64,000 nt of DNA from Mesostigma viride. Taxonomy: Eukaryota; Streptophyta; Mesostigmatophyceae; Mesostigmatales; Mesostigmataceae. The position numbers were made by a program, and so were the translations under genes. This document shows positions 43,818-53,000 of the stretch, one piece after another; position 1 is the first letter of the stretch, and every line of letters begins with the position of its first letter. The stretch is from assembly GCA_009746045.1 (NCBI GenBank), contig RPFO01001959.1, positions 29,437-93,436 on the forward strand, read 5' to 3'. The notes under the pieces were generated by a model. It searched no databases and was not told where the DNA came from. It saw only the letters and a program-made list of their open reading frames with translations.

Positions 43818-43880
43818 TCTCGCTGCCCGGGACCTGGGGAATTCCAGAGGTTACGGTTTTTAACCACTGCCTTTTCGAAG
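43818..43880 (-). pseudogene. fragment of the Bro-N/KilA-like gene core (3' satellite)
   Basis: The minus-strand reading NRNLWNSPGPGQREA matches the HNFKFPGPGQRET core of the neighbouring gene; the nucleotide match covers about 30 bases well and then fades. It lies just beyond that gene's stop, on the same strand. Confidence 0.5.
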
Positions 43881-43914
43881 GCGCGCCCACTTGTCAGTCT
43901 GTCGTTAGGTGTGA

Positions 43915-44790
43915 CTAATTGACTGTGATCGCTGTGCGGGACTCGCGCGTGAGACGCTGGTTGAGGCGCATGACCTTGACGTTCTCCTGGATGCAGTCCT
44001 TGTCCGCGCGTGCGTCGTGCAGGCCGTCTGCCTTGAACACGGGTTCCATTCTTTCCCTGACTCTCTTGGAAACCAGGAGTGGGCTTTCCCCAGAATCTCT
44101 TATTTTTTTGGCCTCGATGACCTGTATGTAGTTCATTCCAGCACTCTGCTCTTCGGTCAGCAGGTCACGTGCCGACCCTCCAATATTGTAGATCCCGCGA
44201 AGCTCGCTAGAAGTCTTGCCAGTCACAGCCAGATTGTTCGTGTCGTGAACTTTGGGATACATCAGGCCGCTCCCCTTGTGCGTGTCGAGGTAACCCTTGA
44301 TGGCGTCGTTCAAATTGCGGGTAGAAAGACAACTCTTGATGCGATTGTTCTGCTGCAGAGTAGACAACGCCGTGTCGGTCCCATCCTTGGCGTCCGCGCG
44401 CTTCAAGATGTCCTCGGCCAGAGTCCGATCCGCGTTCAAGTATCGTTCAAGGAGTATAGACACATTGTCACGAAACTTGGCCGCAAGCTTGCCAGGGAGC
44501 AACATCATGATGCGACTCAGCCCCTGGCGGTCGGTCACAGACGTCTCTCGCTGGCCGGGACCGGGGAATTTGAAGTTGTGACAAAATGTCACAACCTCAG
44601 GATGGGTCTGCTTGAGACGCTCCCAGTATTTTCGCGGTTCGGATACACCGATCGCACCAACAGCGTCGAACACCGAAATACTCCCATCGGGCGTTACCCT
44701 GATTTTTCCATGGAAGGCTGGGTATTCTTCTGACCCGTCGGTCGGGGTAAGGTACTTTACAATGGCCGACGCGGCCACCCGCGACGACAT
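43915..44790 (-). CDS. Bro-N/KilA-like viral regulator protein
   Basis: I chose the start at 44,790 (MSSRVAASAIVKYLTPTDGS); the open frame reaches 44,943, but the extra residues look like promoter DNA. 291 residues. Residues about 25-120 read VTPDGSISVFDAVGAIGVSE, then RKYWERLKQTHPEVV, FKFPGPGQRETSVTDRQGLS and LLPGKLAAKFRDNVSILLER. This is the pattern of phage/giant-virus antirepressor-type DNA-binding domains (Bro-N/KilA-N group, by recognition). The C-terminal half is helical and charged (LLVSKRVRERMEPVFKADGL). Such genes multiply as families in nucleocytoplasmic large DNA viruses. Fragments of its core lie on both sides. Probably a DNA-binding regulator. Confidence 0.65.
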   Translation of the reverse strand: MSSRVAASAIVKYLTPTDGSEEYPAFHGKIRVTPDGSISVFDAVGAIGVSEPRKYWERLKQTHPEVVTFCHNFKFPGPGQRETSVTDRQGLSRIMMLLPGKLAAKFRDNVSILLERYLNADRTLAEDILKRADAKDGTDTALSTLQQNNRIKSCLSTRNLNDAIKGYLDTHKGSGLMYPKVHDTNNLAVTGKTSSELRGIYNIGGSARDLLTEEQSAGMNYIQVIEAKKIRDSGESPLLVSKRVRERMEPVFKADGLHDARADKDCIQENVKVMRLNQRLTRESRTAITVN

Positions 44791-44944
44791 GGCCGCTGAA
44801 GATGACAAAAACAGAGACCATTTCACGGTGTTTGGAACGACCCTCTCGTACTTATACCTGAACGAAACGACCAAACACTTCCAAAACGAGACGTGGTCTA
44901 TCAAAAGAGTGCCACGTGTCACTACAAGACACGCACACATCACT

Positions 44945-45092
44945 TCTCATGCCCCTGGGAATTTCCAGTCGTGACGGAATGTCACGACTTCCGGATGATC
45001 CTTCTTCAGCCGTTCCCACGCAACATCACTCTCTCAATGCCCCTGGGAGTTTCCAGTTCTCGACGTTAGCGAGAACTTTGCAGCTGTACTAC
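44945..45092 (-). pseudogene. two tandem fragments of the Bro-N/KilA-like core (5' satellites)
   Basis: On the minus strand 45,020-44,950 reads AWERLKKDHPEVVTFRHDWK then FPGA and a stop, and 45,092-45,035 reads KVLANVENWKLPGALRE. Both match the YWERLKQTHPEVVTFCHNFK core of the gene just downstream. They share nearly identical 3' flanks (GGGGCAT, then GAGAAGTGATG or a close variant). No frame connects them to the intact gene. Confidence 0.6.
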
Positions 45093-45194
45093 GCCGTATC
45101 TACGGGCCGCGGGTCTATCTACGAGTGCATGAGATGTTGGAGTCGTGTATTGGATGAAAAAGCCTTTATTCATAAATTGATAGGAAAATACCAT

Positions 45195-45863
45195 TCAAGT
45201 TAGGCGGGCACGTTTGGCCACGGGCAAAGGGGTGTATCCATCCACCAAAAGGGAGTAGGCGAGCTCTTTCTGGCTCTCCGGCACGGCCATGAAAGCGTGC
45301 ATCATCAAGCAGTCGCGAGGGCCGGCCTTGAAAACGCGAATGGGCCGGTTCTCCCCCAGCAGGAAACGCTGGTCTTCCTGCGAGCGAGAGGGGTTGCGCC
45401 AAGGAATGCCCCTCTCGTACGAGGTTTGGAAGAATCCCATCAGCTCCTCGTGCTGCGTGCTTCGTTGTAAAAGGGCCCAGCACTGGGCCTTGTATTCCCC
45501 CACGTTCGTGTCCATCAGGCTCCTGTCCGGGAGATAGACGCGCCGTTCGTCGCCCCTTTTGGGCTCCGCGGACCACGGAATGAAGCGGGGCCACCGCTCA
45601 TCGTTCGGGGGAGTGCTGGCGGATCGTTGTACATAGCCAGGGAGTCTGCGTAAACGCTCAGGCCTCTCTTCACGTTGTGAGACCGCGTCTCTCGAAAAAC
45701 CCACATCTTGGGGCGGCCTTCGTACGCGAGTTCGCTTTCCTCTTGGAACGAGAGAGACGGGCCGTTCCTTTCGCGCCACCTCTTTGCGGAACTGAGAAAT
45801 CGTCACGCTTTTCAGCCACACGAACTCTCGTTCGCGGAGGGCTTCGAGTTTGGCGATGGCCAT
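45195..45863 (-). CDS. unknown basic protein, 222 residues
   Basis: The start at 45,863 (MAIAKLEALREREFVWLKSV) lies inside CGCCATAGCCATGGCCATCG, the same element found at the genes 36.5-41 kb. The product is Arg/Pro-rich in the middle (KRTRVRRPPQDVGFSRD). It has an ordered second half with MDTNVGEYKAQCWALLQRST, QTSYERGIPWRNPSRSQEDQ and VFKAGPRDCLMMHAFMAVPE. No domain is recognised. A TTTATT signal follows the stop (about 45,165). Its promoter style links it to the palindrome and flank genes, while its neighbours are AT-richer genes without this element. Confidence 0.6.
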   Translation of the reverse strand: MAIAKLEALREREFVWLKSVTISQFRKEVARKERPVSLVPRGKRTRVRRPPQDVGFSRDAVSQREERPERLRRLPGYVQRSASTPPNDERWPRFIPWSAEPKRGDERRVYLPDRSLMDTNVGEYKAQCWALLQRSTQHEELMGFFQTSYERGIPWRNPSRSQEDQRFLLGENRPIRVFKAGPRDCLMMHAFMAVPESQKELAYSLLVDGYTPLPVAKRARLT

Positions 45864-46091
45864 GGCTATGGCGGCTTGTTTTCGTGGTTTTGCTAGTGGT
45901 TTGGGTGAGGAGATGGCTGTTTGGGCGAGGGCAGCACCTTTTACACTCGAAGGCGGCCTCGAAGGTGCAGGGCATATTCGAGGAATATTCCGAGGTACGG
46001 ACCGACTCGAGTGGCGCGGCGCGGGACTCGTACGGCACTACTGACGCCGCGCCACTTACACCATACTCGACAGGTTACTGTACACCACACC

Positions 46092-46607
46092 TTATTGGGG
46101 AAGGGGAGTATAACTAGAGGTCGCGGTGTCGTCCAAATCCGGGTCGTTCGGTCGAGGATAGAACCCTCCGCTCCTCGGCGGCCTGTTCAAATGGTGAATA
46201 GGGACGGTCGCCTCGCCGTCCGGACCGTTCCCGCGCTGGACGGGTCGTCGTCGAGCGCTCGACGAGCGCCCCGCCGAAGCTTGAGGAGGTTGTATTTGCC
46301 CAGGAGGTTCAGGGATGAAATCAACCGCCCCCACAGGGCCCTGCTGGGTTGCCGACAAAGGGACTGTTCGAAAGGAGTCGGCGGAGAGTTCGTTTAACGA
46401 TATATTCGCGCGAGTTCGGCGGGAAGATGTTTGTGCAGAGTCCTTGCTGTCTCCACGTGCCCGCGCCACGTGTCGAAGAACGCGCCGCCGTTTCGTCTTC
46501 GCGCTTCCCCCGCGGTGTTTCGGTTTCCCGTGAAACCGACACTCGCTCCCCTTCTTCACGTCGATCGCGCATTTCCCGCCTTTCGCCGTCTTCTTTCCGC
46601 ACTTCAT
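46092..46607 (-). CDS. Cys/His-knuckle protein, 171 residues
   Basis: The N-terminus MKCGKKTAKGGKCAIDVKKG then SECRFHGK has the C-x9-C-x9-C-x2-HG knuckle of the local family. A Lys/Arg-rich linker and an Arg/Ser/Pro-rich tail with ISLNELSADSF follow; no further domain. It is preceded, tandemly on the same strand, by a second member 36 bases away (stop at 46,643). The knuckle could bind one zinc ion; function unknown. Confidence 0.65.
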   Translation of the reverse strand: MKCGKKTAKGGKCAIDVKKGSECRFHGKPKHRGGSAKTKRRRVLRHVARARGDSKDSAQTSSRRTRANISLNELSADSFRTVPLSATQQGPVGAVDFIPEPPGQIQPPQASAGRSSSARRRPVQRGNGPDGEATVPIHHLNRPPRSGGFYPRPNDPDLDDTATSSYTPLPQ

Positions 46608-46642
46608 TGCCGCGCTTACACAATTCGCTTCGAAAATACCGG

Positions 46643-47227
46643 TCAGGATCTCCTCTTGCCACGGCCGCCGCGCGTCGTCTTGGCACGCGCGCCGTGAGAT
46701 CCGCGCCGACGTCGCACCCGTCGCTGGTTGACGACCTCTTCGTGATTTACGAGGTCGAGGGGGTTCACCAAGTCAAGGTCCATCGGTTTGAAGGATCCCA
46801 ATACTTCCGGCGTTGGCAGCGAGTCCGCTCCCAGCCCGTCCCACACAAAGTCACGGATGCCTTCCGTATTCAACAAGGCTTTTCGAATGTTGTTACCCTC
46901 TCGTTCCCGCTGAATATTGAACATGTCCTTCCTGCGTTCTAAAATTCCGTCGCGGAATCCAGGAAGTCCAGATGACAAGGCTTCATTATTCGATTGTTGG
47001 AGTTTTGTGATATTTGCGTTATTCGCCAGCATTAGCGCGTATTCTTCGGCATTTCGTAGATCTTCGAACGTGGGATCTTTACGCCACGCGAGGCATTCTC
47101 TCGCGCGGTGACCCCTCGGCCTTCGTTTCGTACTTTGTCCTGTCCTGTGCAAGTGGCAGCCGCCTCTCGTCGAAACCGCGTTCTCGCACCTCTTGCGCGT
47201 CGTGCTCGTGATCTTGCCGCACTTCAT
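46643..47227 (-). CDS. Cys/His-knuckle protein, 194 residues
   Basis: MKCGKITSTTRKRCENAVST then RGGCHLHRTG carries the same knuckle. The middle is helical (LRNAEEYALMLANNANITKL; GILERRKDMFNIQREREGNN), then WDGLGADSLPTPEVLGSF. The tail is a basic Arg/Gly-rich nuclear-signal-like sequence. Intronless. The next gene upstream (47,319) points the other way with only 91 bases between starts, so the two may share a promoter. Confidence 0.65.
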   Translation of the reverse strand: MKCGKITSTTRKRCENAVSTRGGCHLHRTGQSTKRRPRGHRARECLAWRKDPTFEDLRNAEEYALMLANNANITKLQQSNNEALSSGLPGFRDGILERRKDMFNIQREREGNNIRKALLNTEGIRDFVWDGLGADSLPTPEVLGSFKPMDLDLVNPLDLVNHEEVVNQRRVRRRRGSHGARAKTTRGGRGKRRS

Positions 47228-47318
47228 CCGTGATCATACTAAACGCGCAAGAAATTTGTGAAATGTGAAGGTTCGTTCGGTCACGAGCGAACCGAAAAGG
47301 TGTGGCCGCTTAGATACG

Positions 47319-47651
47319 ATGAAGCTGCTGAATTACACTTCCTTGCTGTATCTCGCCCCGCTCGCGGAGGCCTGGAGAATACAGCACACCCTCGTGATGC
47401 GGTACGGGATGGCAGCCCTCGTCGTCATGTCGCAAGTGAACCACTCCACGTATCATCCGGTGGCCAGAGGGGTGGATATCGCGGTGGCGCACTACATGGT
47501 GTTGTACGCTTTGTGGTGTGCCGCGGTGTGCGAGGTGTGGACGTGGAGAGTCCTGTTCATGTTCTGGTCGGTGATGTATTCCGGGGCTTCGTATTGGATA
47601 TTGCGACTCTCCCACGAAAGCGACGTTTTCACGCTGCGATACACGTCTTGA
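47319..47651 (+). CDS. small membrane protein, 110 residues
   Basis: The start at 47,319 (MKLLNYTSLLYLAPLAEAWR) is chosen because residues before it are polar and promoter-like. The protein has three to four hydrophobic helices: MRYGMAALVVMSQV, GVDIAVAHYMVLYALWCAAV and WRVLFMFWSVMYSGASYWIL. Short loops separate them. No family is recognised. Small orphan membrane proteins are typical of large DNA virus genomes. Confidence 0.55.
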   Translation: MKLLNYTSLLYLAPLAEAWRIQHTLVMRYGMAALVVMSQVNHSTYHPVARGVDIAVAHYMVLYALWCAAVCEVWTWRVLFMFWSVMYSGASYWILRLSHESDVFTLRYTS

Positions 47652-47769
47652 CGAGCGCCGGTTCGTACAGTTTCATTTCCGAGCCGCGTTGCGTCCCGAC
47701 CTCCGTCGAGTTCGCGAACGGAACCGTGACGATCTGACGCTCGGTCGCGGAGGGCCGTACAAAACACGA

Positions 47770-48597
47770 TCACTCCGCATCCCATTCCGCATCCTGCATG
47801 TTCCGAGGCGCCTCATCAAATTTCCACCCTGACGTTATATCTTGATCCCCTTCCACTGGACGTCGCCGTTTTGTACCCATAGGCGTTACGTCAGACGGGA
47901 ACGATAACGCCGGTAGCGCTACCTGCGGCGCCTTCCTCCGTTTTTCCTTCATGGTATCTTCTAACCACATTATATTTGGTTCTCGTCGACCCCCAATTTG
48001 GAAATGTCCGACAGCACTGGCTAGCGTGCGCGCTCGGTCTTCGAAAATCGATTCCGTGTCAGTCGCGCTTTCGAACGGGATTCTTCTCTGCCTGTGCTAG
48101 CTGTTGAAACGGCTTTAAGGACCTTTTAGGATCCGCAAGCACAGGATTGGTGGTCATGACGACGCCGTCTGTGTTGTTTCCCACCTGATCAAGCCCCCAT
48201 TCCGAAGCTGGCCTACCCCATGGATGTATCCCACCTTCATTCACTCCTAAATATGACCACGAAATTGCTAGGGACAGGCTCTCCTCGACCCATTACGGCC
48301 TCCTCGACTGACTTCGTCGTTTCGGGCTGTCGCTTTCTTCCCTAAATGGGATTATTATACGACCTCGCTCATCCGTTACATAGGCACGGGGATTTTCCAA
48401 CCAGAAATAGAGGTCATCCGTATCTACCTCTTTTCCATTCTGATCGAAACCTTCATACGCACCTTATGAACCTTTCGCTTCGTCCGCGATGCAGCCGAAT
48501 GGTGGCCGTGAAATCGACATCTCTTTCGCCTGGGGTCTGCCACTTTGATCTTACAGTGCCCTCCTGACGCCGTTTTGTGACCGCATTCCTTCGCCAT
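47770..48597 (-). pseudogene. Cys/His-knuckle gene broken in three frames
   Basis: Frame 1 (from 48,597) reads MAKECGHKTASGGHCKIKV ... CRFHGHHSA, the family knuckle, and stops at 48,424. One base on, frame 2 reads DTDDLYFWLENPRAYVTDER, passes an in-frame TAA after QSRRP, and continues SLSLAISWSYLGVNEGGIHP to a stop near 48,060. Frame 3 then reads TDTESIFEDRARTLASAVGH and MWLEDTMKEKRRKAPQVALP to the true end at 47,770. All pieces look coding, so an ancestral gene of about 275 residues has decayed, or the sequence has two indels plus one substitution. It is the most disrupted of the five family members. Confidence 0.65.
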
Positions 48598-48707
48598 CCT
48601 GAATATATTAATCAACATATTAAAAAAAACATCCAAAGGGTCTTTAAGTTTAATTTTGACGCTCGTTCGCGGAGGGCCGCCGATTTTCGAAGAGAGGAAG
48701 GGACGAC

Positions 48708-49229
48708 ATGGACATCGAGGAGTTCATCGACAGTCTGCCCGTGTACGAACTGGGTCCTCACTTCCACGAGGACGCCGTCCGCGTCATCGAAACGCCCCCC
48801 CGCGCCGAGGTGGGGGAGGGGTGGACCGAGTGTGTCGCGTTCGAGCCCGAGACGCGCTACGTCGTGAATTACCTGGACGCGTTCGAGATAGACCACGAGT
48901 CCGGGTGGTTCGTGTATTGTCCTCCCAAGTGGCCGGTATGTGACGTGGTCCAGGAAATAAGGAGCGACGCGAAGATCCGCGTCGTCATAGGGGACGAGGA
49001 GTTCGACGCGGAGGGCTTGACGATCGTCCCGTGTCTCCAGCCGCGCACGTTTACGGGCCTGCGGGTATACTTAGACCCGGAGATTCCCAAGGGGGCGTTC
49101 TTCGTGAGCTACCGATGCTACCTTTTCGACCGCCAGAACCGCGAAAAGGTTTGCGCGGCGGAAGAGGTGTGCACCGGGACGCACGTGTACAAGGACGGGC
49201 TGATCACTCGACGCGCGGAGATGGTCTGA
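48708..49229 (+). CDS. unknown protein, 173 residues
   Basis: MDIEEFIDSLPVYELGPHFH starts an intact, intronless frame. It is rich in beta-type stretches (TRYVVNYLDAFEIDHESGWF; KIRVVIGDEEFDAEGLTIVP; GLRVYLDPEIPKGAFFVSYR). No motif is recognised. It starts 110 bases from the opposite-facing broken knuckle gene. The 23-mer-like phrase TGACGCTCGTTCGCGGAGGG lies 30-50 bases upstream and occurs with one mismatch at 47,735. The reading ends in HVYKDGLITRRAEMV. Confidence 0.6.
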   Translation: MDIEEFIDSLPVYELGPHFHEDAVRVIETPPRAEVGEGWTECVAFEPETRYVVNYLDAFEIDHESGWFVYCPPKWPVCDVVQEIRSDAKIRVVIGDEEFDAEGLTIVPCLQPRTFTGLRVYLDPEIPKGAFFVSYRCYLFDRQNREKVCAAEEVCTGTHVYKDGLITRRAEMV

Positions 49230-49321
49230 CGTGTCGACTCCTGTCTCAAACCGTGCAGAAAGTGATAGCAACGAGTTATCTCTGGAAATTCTTGGGCCGG
49301 AGCGAAAGTCGCTCGCGAAAA

Positions 49322-49987
49322 CTACGGTCGGACATTAGGGCGCAGGGACCTTTCCCTCTCTTCCAAAATACGCCCGGCGATTCTCGCCTTCTGGATTGTA
49401 TCTTGTGCGAGTTTTTTCAGTCGGAGGTACTCAACTTCGGCGTTTTGATGCGCGATAAACTTGTCTCGTGCAAGATTGTAATTACAACGGGTTGGTTCTT
49501 GTCTACAAAGTTCGTTTGCTTCATTTAATTCTTGTAACGCGGTTTGTTCGTTATTACGCGCATTTACTACATCGTGAAGTTGTTGGAATCCGTGAGCGTC
49601 TACCGCGTCCATCATGGAGTTAGGAACTCGTTCTGCCATGTTGGATGACACTTGCATGAGGTTAGACGTGTCCGATGGGGGCAACCTGCTGACGATGTTC
49701 GTGAGAGCTTCGTTAGGTAGAGCATTCAAGTCGAATGGGGACTTAGGCTTCTGCGCTTCCTTTTGTGCAATGTCTCGGGCTATTTCAGCCCTTACTTCGT
49801 CCAAGGTCGGAAGGTGGATGCGCATGCGTTTTGGTGCGGACTCGCCGTCTACGCCAGGGGCGCGCGCGCGGTGGTGTTTGCGGCGGGGTTTACGTTGAGC
49901 CGCGCCGTGACAATGACACGTTTTCATCCCCTTCCTCGCCGCGTTGTTGCAATGTCGGCCCGTCTTCGTCTTTCGGACGCACTTCAT
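49322..49987 (-). CDS. F-box protein with N-terminal Cys/His knuckle
   Basis: The start at 49,987 (MKCVRKTKTGRHCNNAAR) is chosen by analogy with the MKCGK starts of its paralogs; the frame is open to 50,035. 221 residues. After the knuckle (C-x9-C...CHCHG) and a basic linker come residues about 85-125, FDLNALPNEALTNIVSRLPP then SDTSNLMQVSSNM, a clear F-box (LPNEALTNIVSRLP core). F-boxes dock substrates to SKP1-cullin ubiquitin ligases. A charged helical C-terminus follows with no LRR or Kelch repeats. F-box proteins are well known in large DNA viruses. The OTU gene on the same strand ends 45 bases upstream. Confidence 0.75.
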   Translation of the reverse strand: MKCVRKTKTGRHCNNAARKGMKTCHCHGAAQRKPRRKHHRARAPGVDGESAPKRMRIHLPTLDEVRAEIARDIAQKEAQKPKSPFDLNALPNEALTNIVSRLPPSDTSNLMQVSSNMAERVPNSMMDAVDAHGFQQLHDVVNARNNEQTALQELNEANELCRQEPTRCNYNLARDKFIAHQNAEVEYLRLKKLAQDTIQKARIAGRILEERERSLRPNVRP

Positions 49988-50031
49988 GTGTCGCATATCC
50001 GTATCAACCAGAATTATTACGATGAGCGATG

Positions 50032-53000
50032 TCAAAAAGATTCGCCATCTTCCGCCCCGTACTCCATGTCGCCCTCGTCGTCCTCGTACGCCCCTTCCTC
50101 GCCCAACATGGACACGGAAGCGGACCGTGCGGCGTGAGACACGCGTCGAAGCGCCTGGAAATGCCCGTTGTCGGCTCGGCCCGTGAACATCAGATGGATC
50201 GCCGGAGGCGAGCCTCCCCCGAACGTCTCCCTGTGCTCAACCGTCGTCCCGGGCGTCACGCGATGAACCACGATCGGTCTTCGCAACAGGGCCGCGGCGG
50301 CTAGGATCTCGGGCCTCTCGGCGAACTCCCCCTCGCGGGACTGCGCGGATCGGTAACGTCTCAAGATCTCGCCCGCCGGCTCGCGCGCGTCCCCGTTCTG
50401 CCACCGTTCCTGCTGAACCACGTACTCCTCCACTTCCGGCGGAAACCCGTCCACGATCGTACGGCGCATTTTTCGCGCGACTTCGCGCGCATCGTCGTCC
50501 GGGATGGAGCGACCGGTTTTGATAAGATGATCCGCCTGAGCCAGCGCGAGGTAGAAGCAGTCGCCTCCGCCGCTGTTCGGGACCGGGACGAACTGTTTGG
50601 CAAAGTGCTCCCTGTTCGTGATCGGTATATCCTTTCGCGTCGTGTTCAGCATTCCGTACGACGAACCCGAGTCCCCCTTCATATCAGTACCATTAAAGCG
50701 TACACCCGGAATTTCCGCGCGCCTCTCCGAGTACATCCGCACATACTCGTCGCGACCCGCGGTACCAAGCGTACGGACGTCGAACGCGCGAAGGTCTTTT
50801 AGGTCGTACGCGGTGCCGCCCTCGTCGACGGCGAGCGGAGTGCGACCTCCGTCCGCGAAGAAGTCGATGATATCGCGGTGGCCGATCGTCGCGAACTCGT
50901 ACGTCTTGGCGCCGACATACGCGAACCTGGAAGGGCCGATCTTGATCAGTACACCCCCTGTCCGGTCCGCGTGAGACTTGTCCAATCCAGGCGAGATATC
51001 CCGGCCGCTCGCGTTGTACCTCGCCAACAACTCGCATCTTTTGTTTATATCCAGAACCGTGACCGTGTCGTCTGCGTGCGGGCATACGACATACGCCTTT
51101 CCGCGGGCAGAAACGTACAGGGGCATCGGTTTTCGGCGCACCGCGCGCTGTACGGGGATGTGGGCGTCGGCGTTGTTATACAATCTCATGGCATCCCTGC
51201 CCACTCTGTTGATGTTCATGTGGGATGCGACCTTGGGGTCTTTCGTGCTATAGGCGATATTTGTATTTACAAATTTTTGGAACGGTTCCGCTTCCGTGCC
51301 TACCGCACGGGCGAGTCTTGCAATGTTCCAAGGCATAAGACGCACATCTTCGGGAACCACCTGGTTCTCGTAAAAGGTTTGTCCGTCTCCGCGGATCAAA
51401 CGCAGCCTGAGGTCTGAGGACTCGCCGAACTTGCCCTCGCGTATCATTTGTTCTATTTTTCTGGCTGTCTCGTTAGGCTGATCGACCTCTTCGCCGACCT
51501 CGAAGCTCTGTCTTGGCTGTAGGGAGATTTTTTGGAAACCGGTGGCGCTCTTTTCATCCTTTTCTGCGACATTGGCCTTCTCTTGCTCCTTGCGCACTAG
51601 CTCGGCTTCCTTCCTAATCTTTTCATCCTCTTCGGCTTTTCGTTTCTGGTACGCTTCCGTCTGCTTCCGAATGTCATCCTTGACGTCGGCGCGTGTCGTG
51701 GGAATCTCGATGTTCTTATAAACCTCTGGCACGTCGGACGCGTCTCCTCCTCTCTCTTTGATAAGCTTTGCGACTTGGGCATGGACTTCCTGTTCAACCA
51801 GGGCTTGGCGCGCAGAAGTTAACATGTTCTCGATAGCTCGTTTGTCTTGTTTCTTTTTAGTTTCTTCCCACTGTGCCTCCGTTTTTGGCTTGCGTCTGGC
51901 TGTCGATGCCTCCTTTTCCGAAGGTTTCGCGGCGGGTTCTGTAGCGCTCCCCCCTCCCCTAATAAAGGCGATGGAGGAACGGTATCCGGAGGGGGGGGGC
52001 TACGGGGATTTCGGACGCGGATTTAGCCGGGGATTTGTCAGTGACGGGTTGGGTGGGGGGCGTCTTGACAAGCCTGGGGGGAGGAGGGGGAGGGGGGGGA
52101 GGTGCTTGGATCTGGCCCGGTGAACTGGCTGTTTTGTCAGTGCTGGTAGGGGGGGGGGTAGACCGGGGAGGTGGGGGAGGTGGGGGGACCCTGGGAGGCC
52201 CATTCCCTCCGCCTGACTCGGTCGGTTGGGGTGCCGCGGGTGTCTGTTTGAACAACTCTGTAGCGCGTTGGAGAATCAGGGGATCTTGAAACACTTTCAC
52301 ATCTTCTCCTTCGATTTTGACGATCCCATCATTTTCCAACGCCTGCTTCCGGATGGCGGCAATCGTAATCTCCTTCTCCACATTTTGTTTGATTTTTTCA
52401 TACTCGTCTTTGGAGAGTTTTGGGGGGGGGATTTTCGTCCACATCTTTGTGCGCATTTCCGGTCGCTTTACCTGCTCGTTCCTTATGCCGGTTAGAGCGA
52501 GCTCGAGGTTTTTACTGTTGTCTTGGTTAATCAAATTCGAAGGTTTTTCGCGGCTGTTTTTGTCTTTAAACACGTCTTTCAGGGCACTCGCGATACCCAG
52601 CATCGATTCGGGAGTCAGAAAGATGTCTGTGTACTCGCTGCCCTCTTCGATGCTTTTCGTAGTGCGATCGAGTTTGTCGACCGCGTAGTTCAACCCTTCC
52701 ATGTCTTTGAGGTGTGCGAGGGTTTGTTTGTATATCACGTTGTATGGCAGAATCTCCAGGCGCTCTGTCTTAGCTTGATCGATTGTTTTGGTCATGTCGA
52801 GGTATTTATGAGGCGAGTGTTTGGCGATCGATAGAAGGTTCAGGCCTATATTGATTGATTCTTCTTTCTTCAGTTTCTCGCTCGGGTTTAGCGCGGTCAG
52901 ATCTCCCGATGCCGCTCGTTCATAGCGTTCGAGATCGGACTGCGTTCGTTGCTTCGTCTCAACGTCCGACTTGAGTGAGTTTTGGACTTCGCTTGTGTCT

